5,342 nt of DNA, taken from positions 1-5,342 of the forward strand of contig JAGUWA010000116.1 in the NCBI GenBank assembly GCA_020062605.1, read 5' to 3'. Shown here one piece after another: positions 1 to 5,255 of this stretch. Within the stretch, counting starts at the first letter, position 1. The number at the start of each line of letters is the position of its first letter. Below the pieces are notes generated by a model. That model saw only the letters and a list, made by a program, of their open reading frames with translations, made no database searches and had not been told where the DNA came from. This stretch comes from Parvibaculum sp. GTDB taxonomy: Bacteria; Pseudomonadota; Alphaproteobacteria; Parvibaculales; Parvibaculaceae. The position numbers were made by a program, and so were the translations under genes.

Positions 1-1347
1 GACGATGGGCAGGCCGCCGATGCGCACGGTCGTACCCTTCCCTTGGACGGAGTCGATCCCGACCCCGAGCCCCATCAGGCCGCCGAGGCGGCGCACGATG
101 GCGAGCCCGAGCCCGAGACCCTCCGCCTTGCGCGTGGCGTCTCCATCGGCGCGGTAGAACTCGTCGAAGATGTAGCGGAGATCCGTCTCGGCGATACCCG
201 GTCCGTCGTCAGCGATTTCCATGACGGCCCGGTCTTCCCGCTCCTTGCGAACGGAAATCCGAACCGTCGATCCGCGGGCATATTTCTGCGCATTGGAAAG
301 GACGTTCTGGAGCATGGTGGAGAGGAGTGCCGGATCGGCCGACACCCACAGGTCGGAAGGTTCAACCACGAACTCGCATTCGCTTTCCCGCATGGCATCC
401 GCGTTCTGGCGGCCGATGCTGCGCAGCAGGTCGTCGAGCGCGATGCGTTCCGGCTGGGGCACGATGCCGCCGACGTCGAGGCGCGAGATATCGAGCAGCG
501 AACCGAGAAGGCGGCTCACGGAACGGGCGGCGTTGTCGATACTCGCAACATGCTGCTGCGCATCCTCGTCGAGCTGGAGATCGCGCAGGCAGGCGGTGAA
601 GAGGCCGATCGCGTGAACCGGCTGGCGCAGATCGTGGCTTGCATGGGCAAGGAAGCGCGATTTCGACAGGTTCGCGTCGACAGCCTCCTTGCGGGCTTCC
701 TCAAGCTCTCCGGCCATTTCGGTGAGCTCGGCAAGCCTCGCGTCGAGCGAGCGCGTGAGCATCACGTTCGCGCCCATGAAACGCAGCATGCGGACGGTGA
801 GGATCGAGAGTACGCCCGCATAGAGCATGATCATGGCCATGATCGTCGCGCCGAAGATGCCGGGGTCGTAGTAGAGATGCGCAAGGCCGAGCAGCGGCAC
901 GGAAGTCCAGAGACTGACGAAGCAGGATCTCGGCAGCACATGCTGCGATGAAACGGCGCCGAGCGCTGTGCCGCCGAGGGCGAGCGAATAGACGAGAAGA
1001 TTGTGAAACTCACCGGTCGCGGCACCGAAGGCGCCAAGGCCCCAAGTAACGCCGACGAGGAAAGTCAGGACGGTATGCACTACGCCATAGGGCTGCGCCG
1101 TGACCTCGTCCTGCGGACCGTCATGCGTGTAGCGCCAGGCCAGTGCGGCAAGCGCAATGGAAAGGCTGCATATGATAGCGTACCAAGCCCAGGGCCAGCC
1201 CTCGCCCGGCCAGACATAGGCAAGGAGCGCCACCGTGGCCGTGACGACGCCGATGTGAACGAGCCACGCCTGAAAACTCAGGTCGAACAGATAGTCGAGT
1301 TGCCACTTCTCGGCGCGTCCCGCGGCACGAAGCCGGTCGATGACCAT
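1..1347 (-). CDS. Membrane sensor histidine kinase, 3' end outside window
   Basis: Read on the minus strand from the ATG at 1347, the frame is open for 449 codons to the window edge. Six hydrophobic segments (about residues 28-46, 53-71, 87-110, 116-135, 143-159, 163-185) form an N-terminal membrane domain in which I recognise no known sensor fold. A charged helical linker follows (about 196-228). The HisKA dimerisation domain carries SHDLRQP with phospho-acceptor His238. The HATPase domain has an N-box Asn near 352, DDGPG at 380-384 and the GLGLG lid box at 410-414. Such proteins autophosphorylate on His and pass phosphate to a response-regulator Asp. The SHDLRQPxHAxGLF style is common in hybrid kinases, so a receiver domain may follow beyond the edge (inference). 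The start is supported by AAGGGGAG four bases upstream of the ATG. The stimulus and partner regulator cannot be read here. Confidence 0.93.
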   Translation of the reverse strand, partial: MVIDRLRAAGRAEKWQLDYLFDLSFQAWLVHIGVVTATVALLAYVWPGEGWPWAWYAIICSLSIALAALAWRYTHDGPQDEVTAQPYGVVHTVLTFLVGVTWGLGAFGAATGEFHNLLVYSLALGGTALGAVSSQHVLPRSCFVSLWTSVPLLGLAHLYYDPGIFGATIMAMIMLYAGVLSILTVRMLRFMGANVMLTRSLDARLAELTEMAGELEEARKEAVDANLSKSRFLAHASHDLRQPVHAIGLFTACLRDLQLDEDAQQHVASIDNAARSVSRLLGSLLDISRLDVGGIVPQPERIALDDLLRSIGRQNADAMRESECEFVVEPSDLWVSADPALLSTMLQNVLSNAQKYARGSTVRISVRKEREDRAVMEIADDGPGIAETDLRYIFDEFYRADGDATRKAEGLGLGLAIVRRLGGLMGLGVGIDSVQGKGTTVRIGGLPIV

Positions 1348-1382
1348 GCGGCTCCCCTTCCCGTAGTTCAGCCCGCGCGCTA

Positions 1383-1411
1383 TCCCAGCCCGCGCTGTGG
1401 CGGTGTGTCAA
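1383..1411 (-). promoter_or_regulatory. Possible promoter of the histidine kinase gene
   Basis: On the minus strand a perfect TTGACA (1411-1406) lies about 60 nt upstream of the kinase start. The sequence 17-18 nt further on (CTGGGA / TGGGAT) is only a poor -10 match. The position is sensible but the -10 is weak, so this is tentative. Confidence 0.25.
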
Positions 1412-1444
1412 CCACGACGGAATAGTTCAAGCTCTGCGCGAACG

Positions 1445-1493
1445 CATTGCAATCTCTCTGGCGCGTTGAGGCAATGGCAACGCTTGAGCCATT
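1445..1493. repeat. Cluster of overlapping inverted repeats in divergent intergenic region
   Basis: Three perfect 6-bp dyads overlap here: CATTGC (1445-1450) with GCAATG (1471-1476), GCGTTG (1463-1468) with CAACGC (1478-1483), and AATGGC (1473-1478) with GCCATT (1488-1493). The last two each have a 9-nt loop, share bases and could not form together. An 8-bp palindrome ATTGCAAT lies at 1446-1453. The cluster sits between divergent genes, upstream of the CBASS promoter. It may be operator sites or a structured leader; no known family is recognised. Confidence 0.45.
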
Positions 1494-1523
1494 CACAGGA
1501 CTGGCCGCGTAGTCTGATCGTAC

Positions 1524-1540
1524 ATACGGCTGCTTCGCGC
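1524..1540. repeat. Left copy of a 17-nt direct repeat flanking the CBASS operon
   Basis: The sequence ATACGGCTGCTTCGCGC recurs at 3421-3437 with one mismatch (ATAGGGCTGCTTCGCGC), in the same orientation, so the pair brackets the CBASS promoter and both genes. It could be an island boundary, a dispersed intergenic repeat, or chance. Confidence 0.5.
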
Positions 1541-1552
1541 CATGAGCGGCCC

Positions 1553-1581
1553 TTGAGTGCCCAACTATCGCAACCTATATA
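1553..1581 (+). promoter_or_regulatory. Predicted sigma70-type promoter of the CBASS operon
   Basis: TTGAGT (1553-1558) and TATATA (1576-1581) are separated by 17 nt, the optimal spacing. The -10 lies in the only strongly AT-rich stretch of the intergenic region. Transcription would begin near 1588-1590, giving a leader of about 25 nt before the ATG at 1615. This fits constitutive low-level expression of a defence operon whose control is mainly post-translational (inference). Confidence 0.5.
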
Positions 1582-1614
1582 TTTTGTGGTTTTAACGTTC
1601 TGGGGCGCTCGCCG

Positions 1615-2673
1615 ATGACGACGCAGGGAGGGCGAACGCCGCCCCAGCTTCCGCTCTCAAGCCTTTTCGGCACTTCCATCAACAGCGTCCCGCGCACGGC
1701 GGCGGATACATTCACCGAGATCGCGGAGTCGGTCAGGCGTCGCGGATCGTGGAACGACCGGTTCGCCCACTGGGAGCGCGCTGAGAGCACGACCGAGACC
1801 CAGAAGATCGAGCGTGCCCGCAACATGGTGCAGGACGCGCTCGCCGGCAATGCGTGGCTCAACCGCGAGGGGTGCTGGATCACCCCACAGGGCAGCTTTA
1901 CCAATCGAACGAACACGCGGGGCGAGAGCGACGTCGATCTCCGGGTGCAGCACCCCGGGCTGGTGATCCAATACGCCGAGGGCGTGAATGTTGGGCTCGC
2001 GTACCAAGCAGGCGCCTACTACGGCACCGGACGGTCGTACCAGACAATCCTGAGGGACATGCGAGCGCACATCACCACCGATCTGGTGGGGGCGTTCGGC
2101 ATGGCCGCCGTTGACGCCACCGGTAAAAAGGCCATTCGCGTGAACGGGCTAGAGGGCAGCCGCGCTGAGGTCGATGTCGTGCCAGCCTTCACGCTGCATT
2201 TTATCACAACTTCCAGTCCGTTCACGCAGCTATACATCAAGACTGAGGGCGTCGGGTTGCTCGATCCCGATGGCAAATGGACTTTCAACTTCCCGGATCT
2301 GCATATCTCTAATGGCAGGTCCAAGCGCCTGCGCACGCGGCTACAGTTCAAGCGTGTCGTCCGCATCATCAAGCGGATGCAGTCGGACATGATGGCCTAC
2401 GAAGCCACAAACAAGCGCGTGCCGTCGTTTCTGATCGAATGCATGGTCCATGCCGTCGAGGACGCATATTTCACCGTCGAAGGAGATGACCGATACGATC
2501 GCGTTAAGAGGGTGCTGCAGCGAGTCGCTTACTTGATCAATGGTGAGCCGCACACGTTCCGCCTACTTGAGATCAACAACATGAAGTTCCTCTTCGGTGC
2601 CCACCAAGGCTGGCGCCTTCAGGACGCGCAGGAATTCGTGGCCTCGGCGCTGGCACATCTGGGTGATGCCTGA
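1615..2673 (+). CDS. CBASS CD-NTase, cyclic oligonucleotide synthase
   Basis: A 352-residue cGAS/DncV-like nucleotidyltransferase. CD-NTases join NTPs into cyclic di- or trinucleotides when phage infection is sensed. Visible core: the nucleotide-binding G-S pair in PQGSF (91-95), the metal-binding pair D106 and D108 in ESDVDL (104-109), and the third acidic residue D187 in EVDVVPAF (185-192). All catalytic residues are therefore intact. A helical C-terminal half follows, with basic stretches around 234-254. The length is normal for the family. The start is the ATG at 1615; only a weak SD (TGGGGCG) precedes it, and the first 25 or so residues are low-complexity, so a later start is possible. 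It is the first gene of an operon and overlaps the effector gene by one base. No Cap2/Cap3 conjugation genes or HORMA/TRIP13 genes are nearby, hence type I CBASS. Clade and nucleotide product cannot be assigned by eye. Confidence 0.9.
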   Translation: MTTQGGRTPPQLPLSSLFGTSINSVPRTAADTFTEIAESVRRRGSWNDRFAHWERAESTTETQKIERARNMVQDALAGNAWLNREGCWITPQGSFTNRTNTRGESDVDLRVQHPGLVIQYAEGVNVGLAYQAGAYYGTGRSYQTILRDMRAHITTDLVGAFGMAAVDATGKKAIRVNGLEGSRAEVDVVPAFTLHFITTSSPFTQLYIKTEGVGLLDPDGKWTFNFPDLHISNGRSKRLRTRLQFKRVVRIIKRMQSDMMAYEATNKRVPSFLIECMVHAVEDAYFTVEGDDRYDRVKRVLQRVAYLINGEPHTFRLLEINNMKFLFGAHQGWRLQDAQEFVASALAHLGDA

Positions 2674-3287
2674 TGTGGCATCTCCTCTCCTCGCGCTGGC
2701 AGGTTCTGATCGTAGGTTCGGCGGCAATAATCCTCGTAAACGGTATCGACGCAGCGGCAATGCAATTTATCGGCCGCGATGCAAGCGCGTGGAAGTATCT
2801 CTCGCTGGTTGCGACCATCATTACGACAGCACTAGCCATTGTCGCGCAGTTCCTCTGGTTCAAGCTCGTGAATGTCGTTCCATGGCTGCAGACCAAGACC
2901 TTCCCCGACCTCAACGGGACGTGGAAGGGGGTGCTTCACTCGACCTACAAGAGTCCTGAGACTGGCGAGCCATGGCCGCCGATCGACACGACCATTACGA
3001 TCCGGCACACGCTGCTCTCGATCAGTATCACCATGAAGACCGGTGAATCGACTTCCTATTCAAGCCGCGAGACGCTTGAGCCTCACTATGCCAACAAGCG
3101 CTTCCGTGTCTGGTACAGCTATTCGAACGAGCCGAAAGCCGCCTTCCGACAGCGTAGTGCTCCACATAATGGAGTTGCGTTCCTGGAGGTGGACTGGGAC
3201 GACAACCGGAACAAGCTTGTGGGTCGGTACTACAACGACCGTGGTTCCAGCGGAGATATCGAAGCCAAAAGGGTCAAAAAGGGTTGA
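2673..3287 (+). CDS. cap15: Cap15-type CBASS effector (two TM helices plus beta-barrel)
   Basis: A 204-residue protein with two membrane helices (about residues 10-32 and 44-66) followed by a soluble beta-strand-rich domain (about 77-204). That domain opens with DLNGTWKG (79-86) and ends with GRYYNDRGSSGDIEAKR (184-200). This matches the family described as SMODS-associating 2TM, beta-strand-rich effector, characterised as Cap15. Known members bind the CD-NTase signal in the beta-barrel, oligomerise in the inner membrane and disrupt it, causing abortive infection. Here the ATG shares its A with the synthase stop (TGATG at 2671-2675), which implies coupled translation and matched dosage. No strong separate SD is seen. 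The assignment rests on domain layout, the GTWKG entry motif and the CD-NTase partner. The ligand-binding residues cannot be identified without alignment. Confidence 0.87.
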   Translation: MWHLLSSRWQVLIVGSAAIILVNGIDAAAMQFIGRDASAWKYLSLVATIITTALAIVAQFLWFKLVNVVPWLQTKTFPDLNGTWKGVLHSTYKSPETGEPWPPIDTTITIRHTLLSISITMKTGESTSYSSRETLEPHYANKRFRVWYSYSNEPKAAFRQRSAPHNGVAFLEVDWDDNRNKLVGRYYNDRGSSGDIEAKRVKKG

Positions 3288-3301
3288 TTGCCTCGCGTGT
3301 C

Positions 3302-3317
3302 GAGCGAATCCGCTCGC
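3302..3317 (+). terminator. Weak hairpin downstream of the CBASS operon
   Basis: CGAGCG and CGCTCG form a perfect 6-bp stem with a 4-nt loop (AATC), starting 15 nt after the effector stop codon. No T-run follows, so it is not a canonical intrinsic terminator. It may stabilise the mRNA end or be incidental. Confidence 0.25.
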
Positions 3318-3524
3318 CGTCATCGCCGTTGGGCGAATAGATGTGCAACTGCTGGCTGGGCGTCAGAGCGCGAGGGACCGCTTTGGGTCAAAATCTGCCC
3401 TCAAACGATGTATCCGGACAATAGGGCTGCTTCGCGCGAGACGCTGTCGATACAATATAGAAGATGGACTTAGACAATTTGCCCATTTCTGACGCGGTCA
3501 TGCTTCGGATGATGCGTCATCGAT
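3318..3524. other. Noncoding spacer between CBASS and the IS3-family element
   Basis: No credible gene is seen here; open frames across it lack start context and recognisable motifs. It contains the right copy of the 17-nt flanking repeat. An inverted repeat TGACGC (3490-3495) / GCGTCA (3514-3519) and a small hairpin GATGA-TGCG-TCATC (3508-3521) lie directly beside the IS end, and may have been the insertion target. Confidence 0.5.
3421..3437. repeat. Right copy of the 17-nt direct repeat flanking CBASS
   Basis: ATAGGGCTGCTTCGCGC, 16 of 17 bases identical to 1524-1540, same orientation, starting 134 nt past the effector stop codon. Confidence 0.5.
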
Positions 3525-3564
3525 TGACCTGAGCCCCAAGTTTCATCCAGTTGGAAGTAGAGTC
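3525..3564. repeat. Left terminal inverted repeat of the IS3-family element
   Basis: Begins TGACCTGAGCCCC, identical to the reverse complement of the right end for the first 13 bases, then imperfect with one gap. The orfB stop codon (3543-3545) lies inside it, as is usual in compact IS elements. Confidence 0.85.
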
Positions 3565-4476
3565 TGTTGATCATTTGAGCCTGTTGGGCTCGGTGATGCA
3601 ACGGGGCCGGGCGTGGAGCGCCCAGAGCGCTCAGACCTCCCGTCCCGTTGCATCACGGGGGCGGCGAGCATGGCATAGATGGCAGGCGGCAGGTTGCCGA
3701 ACGAGCTGTGCGGCCTGATTGTGTTGTAACCGTCCTTCCAGAGAGCAAGCGTCTCACGCGCGTGATCGAGTGAGCGGAACAGGGTCTCGTTCAGCAGTTC
3801 GTCCCGGAGCCTGCCATTGAAGCTCTCGATGAAGGCGTTCTGGGCCGGCTTGCCGGGCGCAATGTAGTGCCATTCGATGCGGGCCTCTTGCGACCAGCCC
3901 AGGATCGCCATGCTGGTGAACTCCGTTCCATTGTCGCTGACGATGGTCAGCGTTGCTCCGCGCGGGCAATGAGGCGGCCCAGCTCCCGCACGACCCGGAT
4001 ACCCGAGAGCGAGGTATCGGCGACCAGGCAGAGGCACTCCCGGATGAAGTCATCGACGACCGCCGGGATGCGGAAGCGACGGCTGTCCGTCAGCGTGTCG
4101 CTGAGGAAGTCGAGCAACCAACGTTGGTTCGGTCCTTTTGGCATCGTCATCGGCGCCCGTGTTCCAAGGGCTCGCTTGCGGCCACCGCGACGGCGAACCT
4201 GCAGGCGCTCCTCCCGGTAGAGCCGTCTCAGCTTCTTGTGGTTCAGGCGAATGCCCTCCTGGTTGAGCAGGATGTGCAGGCGCCGATAGCCGAAGCGCCG
4301 GCGCTCGGCCGTCATTTCCCGCAACCGGTCCCGGATCGTCAGGTCGTCGGGACGCACACTTCGATAGCGCACCGAAGTCCGGTCCGCTCCGACCGTCGGC
4401 CCGCCCGGCGCTGGCTCACCCCATGCGTGTCGCAGAGATGAACCACGGCCTCCCGTCTGGCGGCGGGCGCTACCAT
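3543..4476 (-). pseudogene. IS3-family orfB transposase (DDE), two frameshifts
   Basis: The DDE integrase part of the transposase is readable only by joining three frames. From the ATG at 4476 the first frame gives MVAPAARREAVVHLCDTHG and SQRRA. Near 4398-4404 one base is missing, and the second frame continues GADRTSVRYRS, RRFGYRRLH, RRGGRKRALGTRAPM and NQRWLLDF (first catalytic Asp). Near 3957-3965 another base is missing, and the third frame gives TIVSDNGTEFTS (second Asp), EWHYIAPGKPAQNAFIESFNG (catalytic Glu) and YNTIRPHSSFG. All three catalytic residues survive but cannot be joined without two frame corrections, so the enzyme is probably dead. Sequencing error is the alternative. The tail past the usual end is extended to the stop in the left inverted repeat. 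Confidence 0.85.
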
Positions 4477-4737
4477 TTTTTTTGAGGCAATATCCTTCAG
4501 CATCGTGTTGTCGAGCATGGTCTCGGCCAGAAGCTTCTTCAGCCGTGCGTTCTCGTCCTCGAGAACCTTCAGCCGCCGCGCCTCCGACACTTCGAGGCCG
4601 CCATACTTCGACTTCCACTTGTAAAAGGTCGCTCCGCTGATCCCGTGCTTGCGGCACACATCCGCCGTCCGGATGCGGCTCTCCTGCTCCCGCAGGATCG
4701 CGATGATCTGCTCTTCCGTGAACCTTGATCGTCTCAT
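4339..4737 (-). CDS. IS3-family orfA, HTH DNA-binding transposase subunit
   Basis: The frame is 132 codons. Residues 1-87 are the genuine OrfA: it starts MRRSRFTEEQIIAIL, has an HTH around residues 9-45 ending ATFYKWKSKYGGLE, then a leucine-zipper helix (about 55-82, with LEDENARLKKLL). OrfA binds the IS ends and oligomerises with the OrfA-OrfB fusion. The start is supported by AAGGAG seven bases upstream. Normally OrfA stops soon after an A-rich slip site and OrfB is reached by -1 frameshifting. Here the tract is eight A's (4476-4483), so the OrfA frame runs straight into OrfB (M88 onward) and then ends out of frame after the first orfB deletion. With seven A's the frame would read Lys-Lys-Trp-stop, the classic OrfA end. 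Confidence 0.85.
   Translation of the reverse strand: MRRSRFTEEQIIAILREQESRIRTADVCRKHGISGATFYKWKSKYGGLEVSEARRLKVLEDENARLKKLLAETMLDNTMLKDIASKKMVAPAARREAVVHLCDTHGVSQRRAGRRSERTGLRCAIEVCVPTT
4476..4483 (-). other. A8 tract at the orfA/orfB frameshift site
   Basis: On the coding strand TCA is followed by eight A's, then TGG. In IS3 elements this position hosts programmed -1 slippage. Eight A's fuse orfA and orfB in frame at the DNA level; slippage on this tract could still give mixed products. Confidence 0.65.
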
Positions 4738-4759
4738 CGTCCGTCTCCTTCAAGTGACG

Positions 4760-4800
4760 GACTCTACCCAAATCTGGAGGAAACTCAGGGGCTCAGGTCA
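4760..4800. repeat. Right terminal inverted repeat of the IS3-family element
   Basis: The reverse complement begins TGACCTGAGCCCC and continues to GTAGAGTC, pairing with the left end. It lies upstream of orfA and would contain or adjoin its promoter. Confidence 0.85.
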
Positions 4801-4802
4801 AT

Positions 4803-4877
4803 GTGGACGGCTCCCACGTCCAACACCTGAATGCCATGATTGTGGTTACTATTCGAAACAATCAGGGGAGCCGCCCC
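4803..4877 (+). mobile_element. Remnant of an IS110-family 5' noncoding end
   Basis: This stretch directly precedes the IS110-like coding remnant and contains its SD (AGGGGAG, 4864-4870). A perfect 8-bp inverted repeat, CGGCTCCC (4808-4815) with GGGAGCCG (4866-4873), would place part of the SD in a stem. A second stem TGGACG (4804-4809) / CGTCCA (4817-4822) overlaps it. In IS110-group elements the region before the transposase gene encodes the bridge RNA. At 75 nt this is too short for a full one, so it is at best a truncated vestige, possibly cut by the IS3 element whose end abuts it. Confidence 0.4.
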
Positions 4878-5057
4878 GTGCACGAAATTACTTCGATCGA
4901 ATTGAACATCGTCAAGACAGTGTTTCAGTGGCACGGTGTCGATGAGGCAAGGACCGTTATCGTCCAAGGGAATCTAAGGCGCAGTGAGGTGGTCAGGTCC
5001 TTCGAGCGTTGCTCGCTCTGCCTGATGGTTGGCGGCGCAGTACCATCGCTTCAGTAA
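4878..5057 (+). pseudogene. IS110-family transposase, N-terminal fragment
   Basis: A GTG-started frame of 59 residues with a good SD seven bases upstream. It resembles the N-terminus of IS110-family (DEDD, RuvC-like) transposases: EITSIELNIVKTVFQWHGVD matches the usual pattern I-G-L-D-x-A-K-x-x-F-Q-x-H-G-V-D, followed by LRRSEVVRSFE and then a degraded CLMVGG in place of CLVGxEAC. The first catalytic Asp of the DEDD set is Asn here and the Gly before it is Glu. The frame stops at about 60 codons where full enzymes run to several hundred. It is a dead remnant, likely older than the IS3 element beside it. Confidence 0.75.
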
Positions 5058-5220
5058 ATCAGAGGCGACCGATCACCCGCAGCCACCGGCGACCGCGCCG
5101 AAATGCCCCAGCGCGTTCTTCATCAACGACGGCCTTAGCGCAAGATCAACGACGGCCTTAGCGCAAGCGTCGCGGGATGCAGCATAACAACTTCCACTGC
5201 CGGCTCCGTCGGATATGTAC
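5058..5220. other. Noncoding region after the IS110 remnant
   Basis: No gene is supported here. It holds the 23-bp tandem duplication and otherwise unassigned GC-rich sequence that may be further decayed IS110 or older mobile DNA. I could not identify a right IS end. Confidence 0.4.
5122..5167. repeat. Perfect tandem duplication, 23-bp unit, two copies
   Basis: Copies at 5122-5144 and 5145-5167 are identical, each beginning ATCAACGACGG and ending CCTTAGCGCAAG. Full identity suggests a recent slippage duplication or binding-site iterons; two copies are too few for an origin or CRISPR array. Confidence 0.9.
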
Positions 5221-5249
5221 TTGACATATTATTAGGAGTCCTAAACACT
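5213..5249 (+). promoter_or_regulatory. Promoter/operator region of the MarR-like gene
   Basis: A perfect TTGACA (5221-5226) is followed 17 nt later by AACACT (5244-5249), a weak -10. TATTAT at 5227-5232 is an alternative, stronger -10. A near-perfect dyad TTAGGA-G-TCCTAA (5232-5244) lies within the promoter, with size and symmetry typical of MarR-family operators. A second dyad ATATGT (5213-5218) / ACATAT (5224-5229) overlaps the -35. Binding at either site would block RNA polymerase, which fits autoregulation (inference). Confidence 0.6.
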
Positions 5250-5255
5250 AGACAT

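Larger units (their letters stand above)
3525..4800 (-). mobile_element. IS3-family insertion sequence, IS407-like, frameshifted
   Basis: A 1276-bp element defined by terminal inverted repeats. Both ends read TGACCTGAGCCCC inward, then continue with similarity through GTTTC, TCCAG and GTAGAGTC (left 3525-3564, right 4800-4760, one gap and several mismatches). It holds orfA (HTH plus leucine zipper) and orfB (DDE integrase) on the minus strand. Length and order fit the IS407 group. No 4-bp target duplication is found: CGAT lies outside the left end and ATGT outside the right. Two single-base deletions in orfB suggest it can no longer move by itself. It lies just downstream of CBASS, transcribed towards it. 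Confidence 0.9.

Noticed and set aside
43..951. 302-codon plus-strand open frame
   Set aside because: It is the exact antisense of the histidine kinase codons; the minus frame carries clear HisKA and HATPase motifs, and the plus frame shows none.
1121..1411. 96-codon minus-strand frame starting upstream of the kinase
   Set aside because: Out of frame with the kinase, Arg/His-rich shadow of the membrane domain; the kinase start at 1347 has the strong SD.
1003..1425. 140-codon plus-strand open frame
   Set aside because: Antisense to the N-terminal membrane part of the kinase, with no motifs.
1463..1483. tRNA or classic riboswitch in the intergenic region
   Set aside because: No cloverleaf, anticodon or T-loop signature and no known riboswitch core; only short hairpins.
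1657..2070. 137-codon minus-strand frame inside the CD-NTase gene
   Set aside because: Shadow of the synthase gene, no recognisable domain.
3043..3492. 149-codon plus frame overlapping the end of the effector gene
   Set aside because: Mostly overlaps the effector in another frame; low-complexity Arg/Ser-rich, no SD or motif.
3288..3524. Further CBASS genes (Cap2, Cap3 or nuclease) after the effector
   Set aside because: No coding frame with motifs is present before the IS; the system appears complete as two genes.
3953..4441. 162-codon plus-strand frame in the IS element
   Set aside because: Antisense of conserved orfB transposase sequence.
4785..4967. 60-codon minus-strand frame across the IS3/IS110 junction
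   Set aside because: Spans an insertion junction and opposes the IS110-like remnant; no support.
5122..5167. CRISPR array or plasmid iterons
   Set aside because: Only two copies, directly abutting with no spacer, and no Cas or Rep gene.
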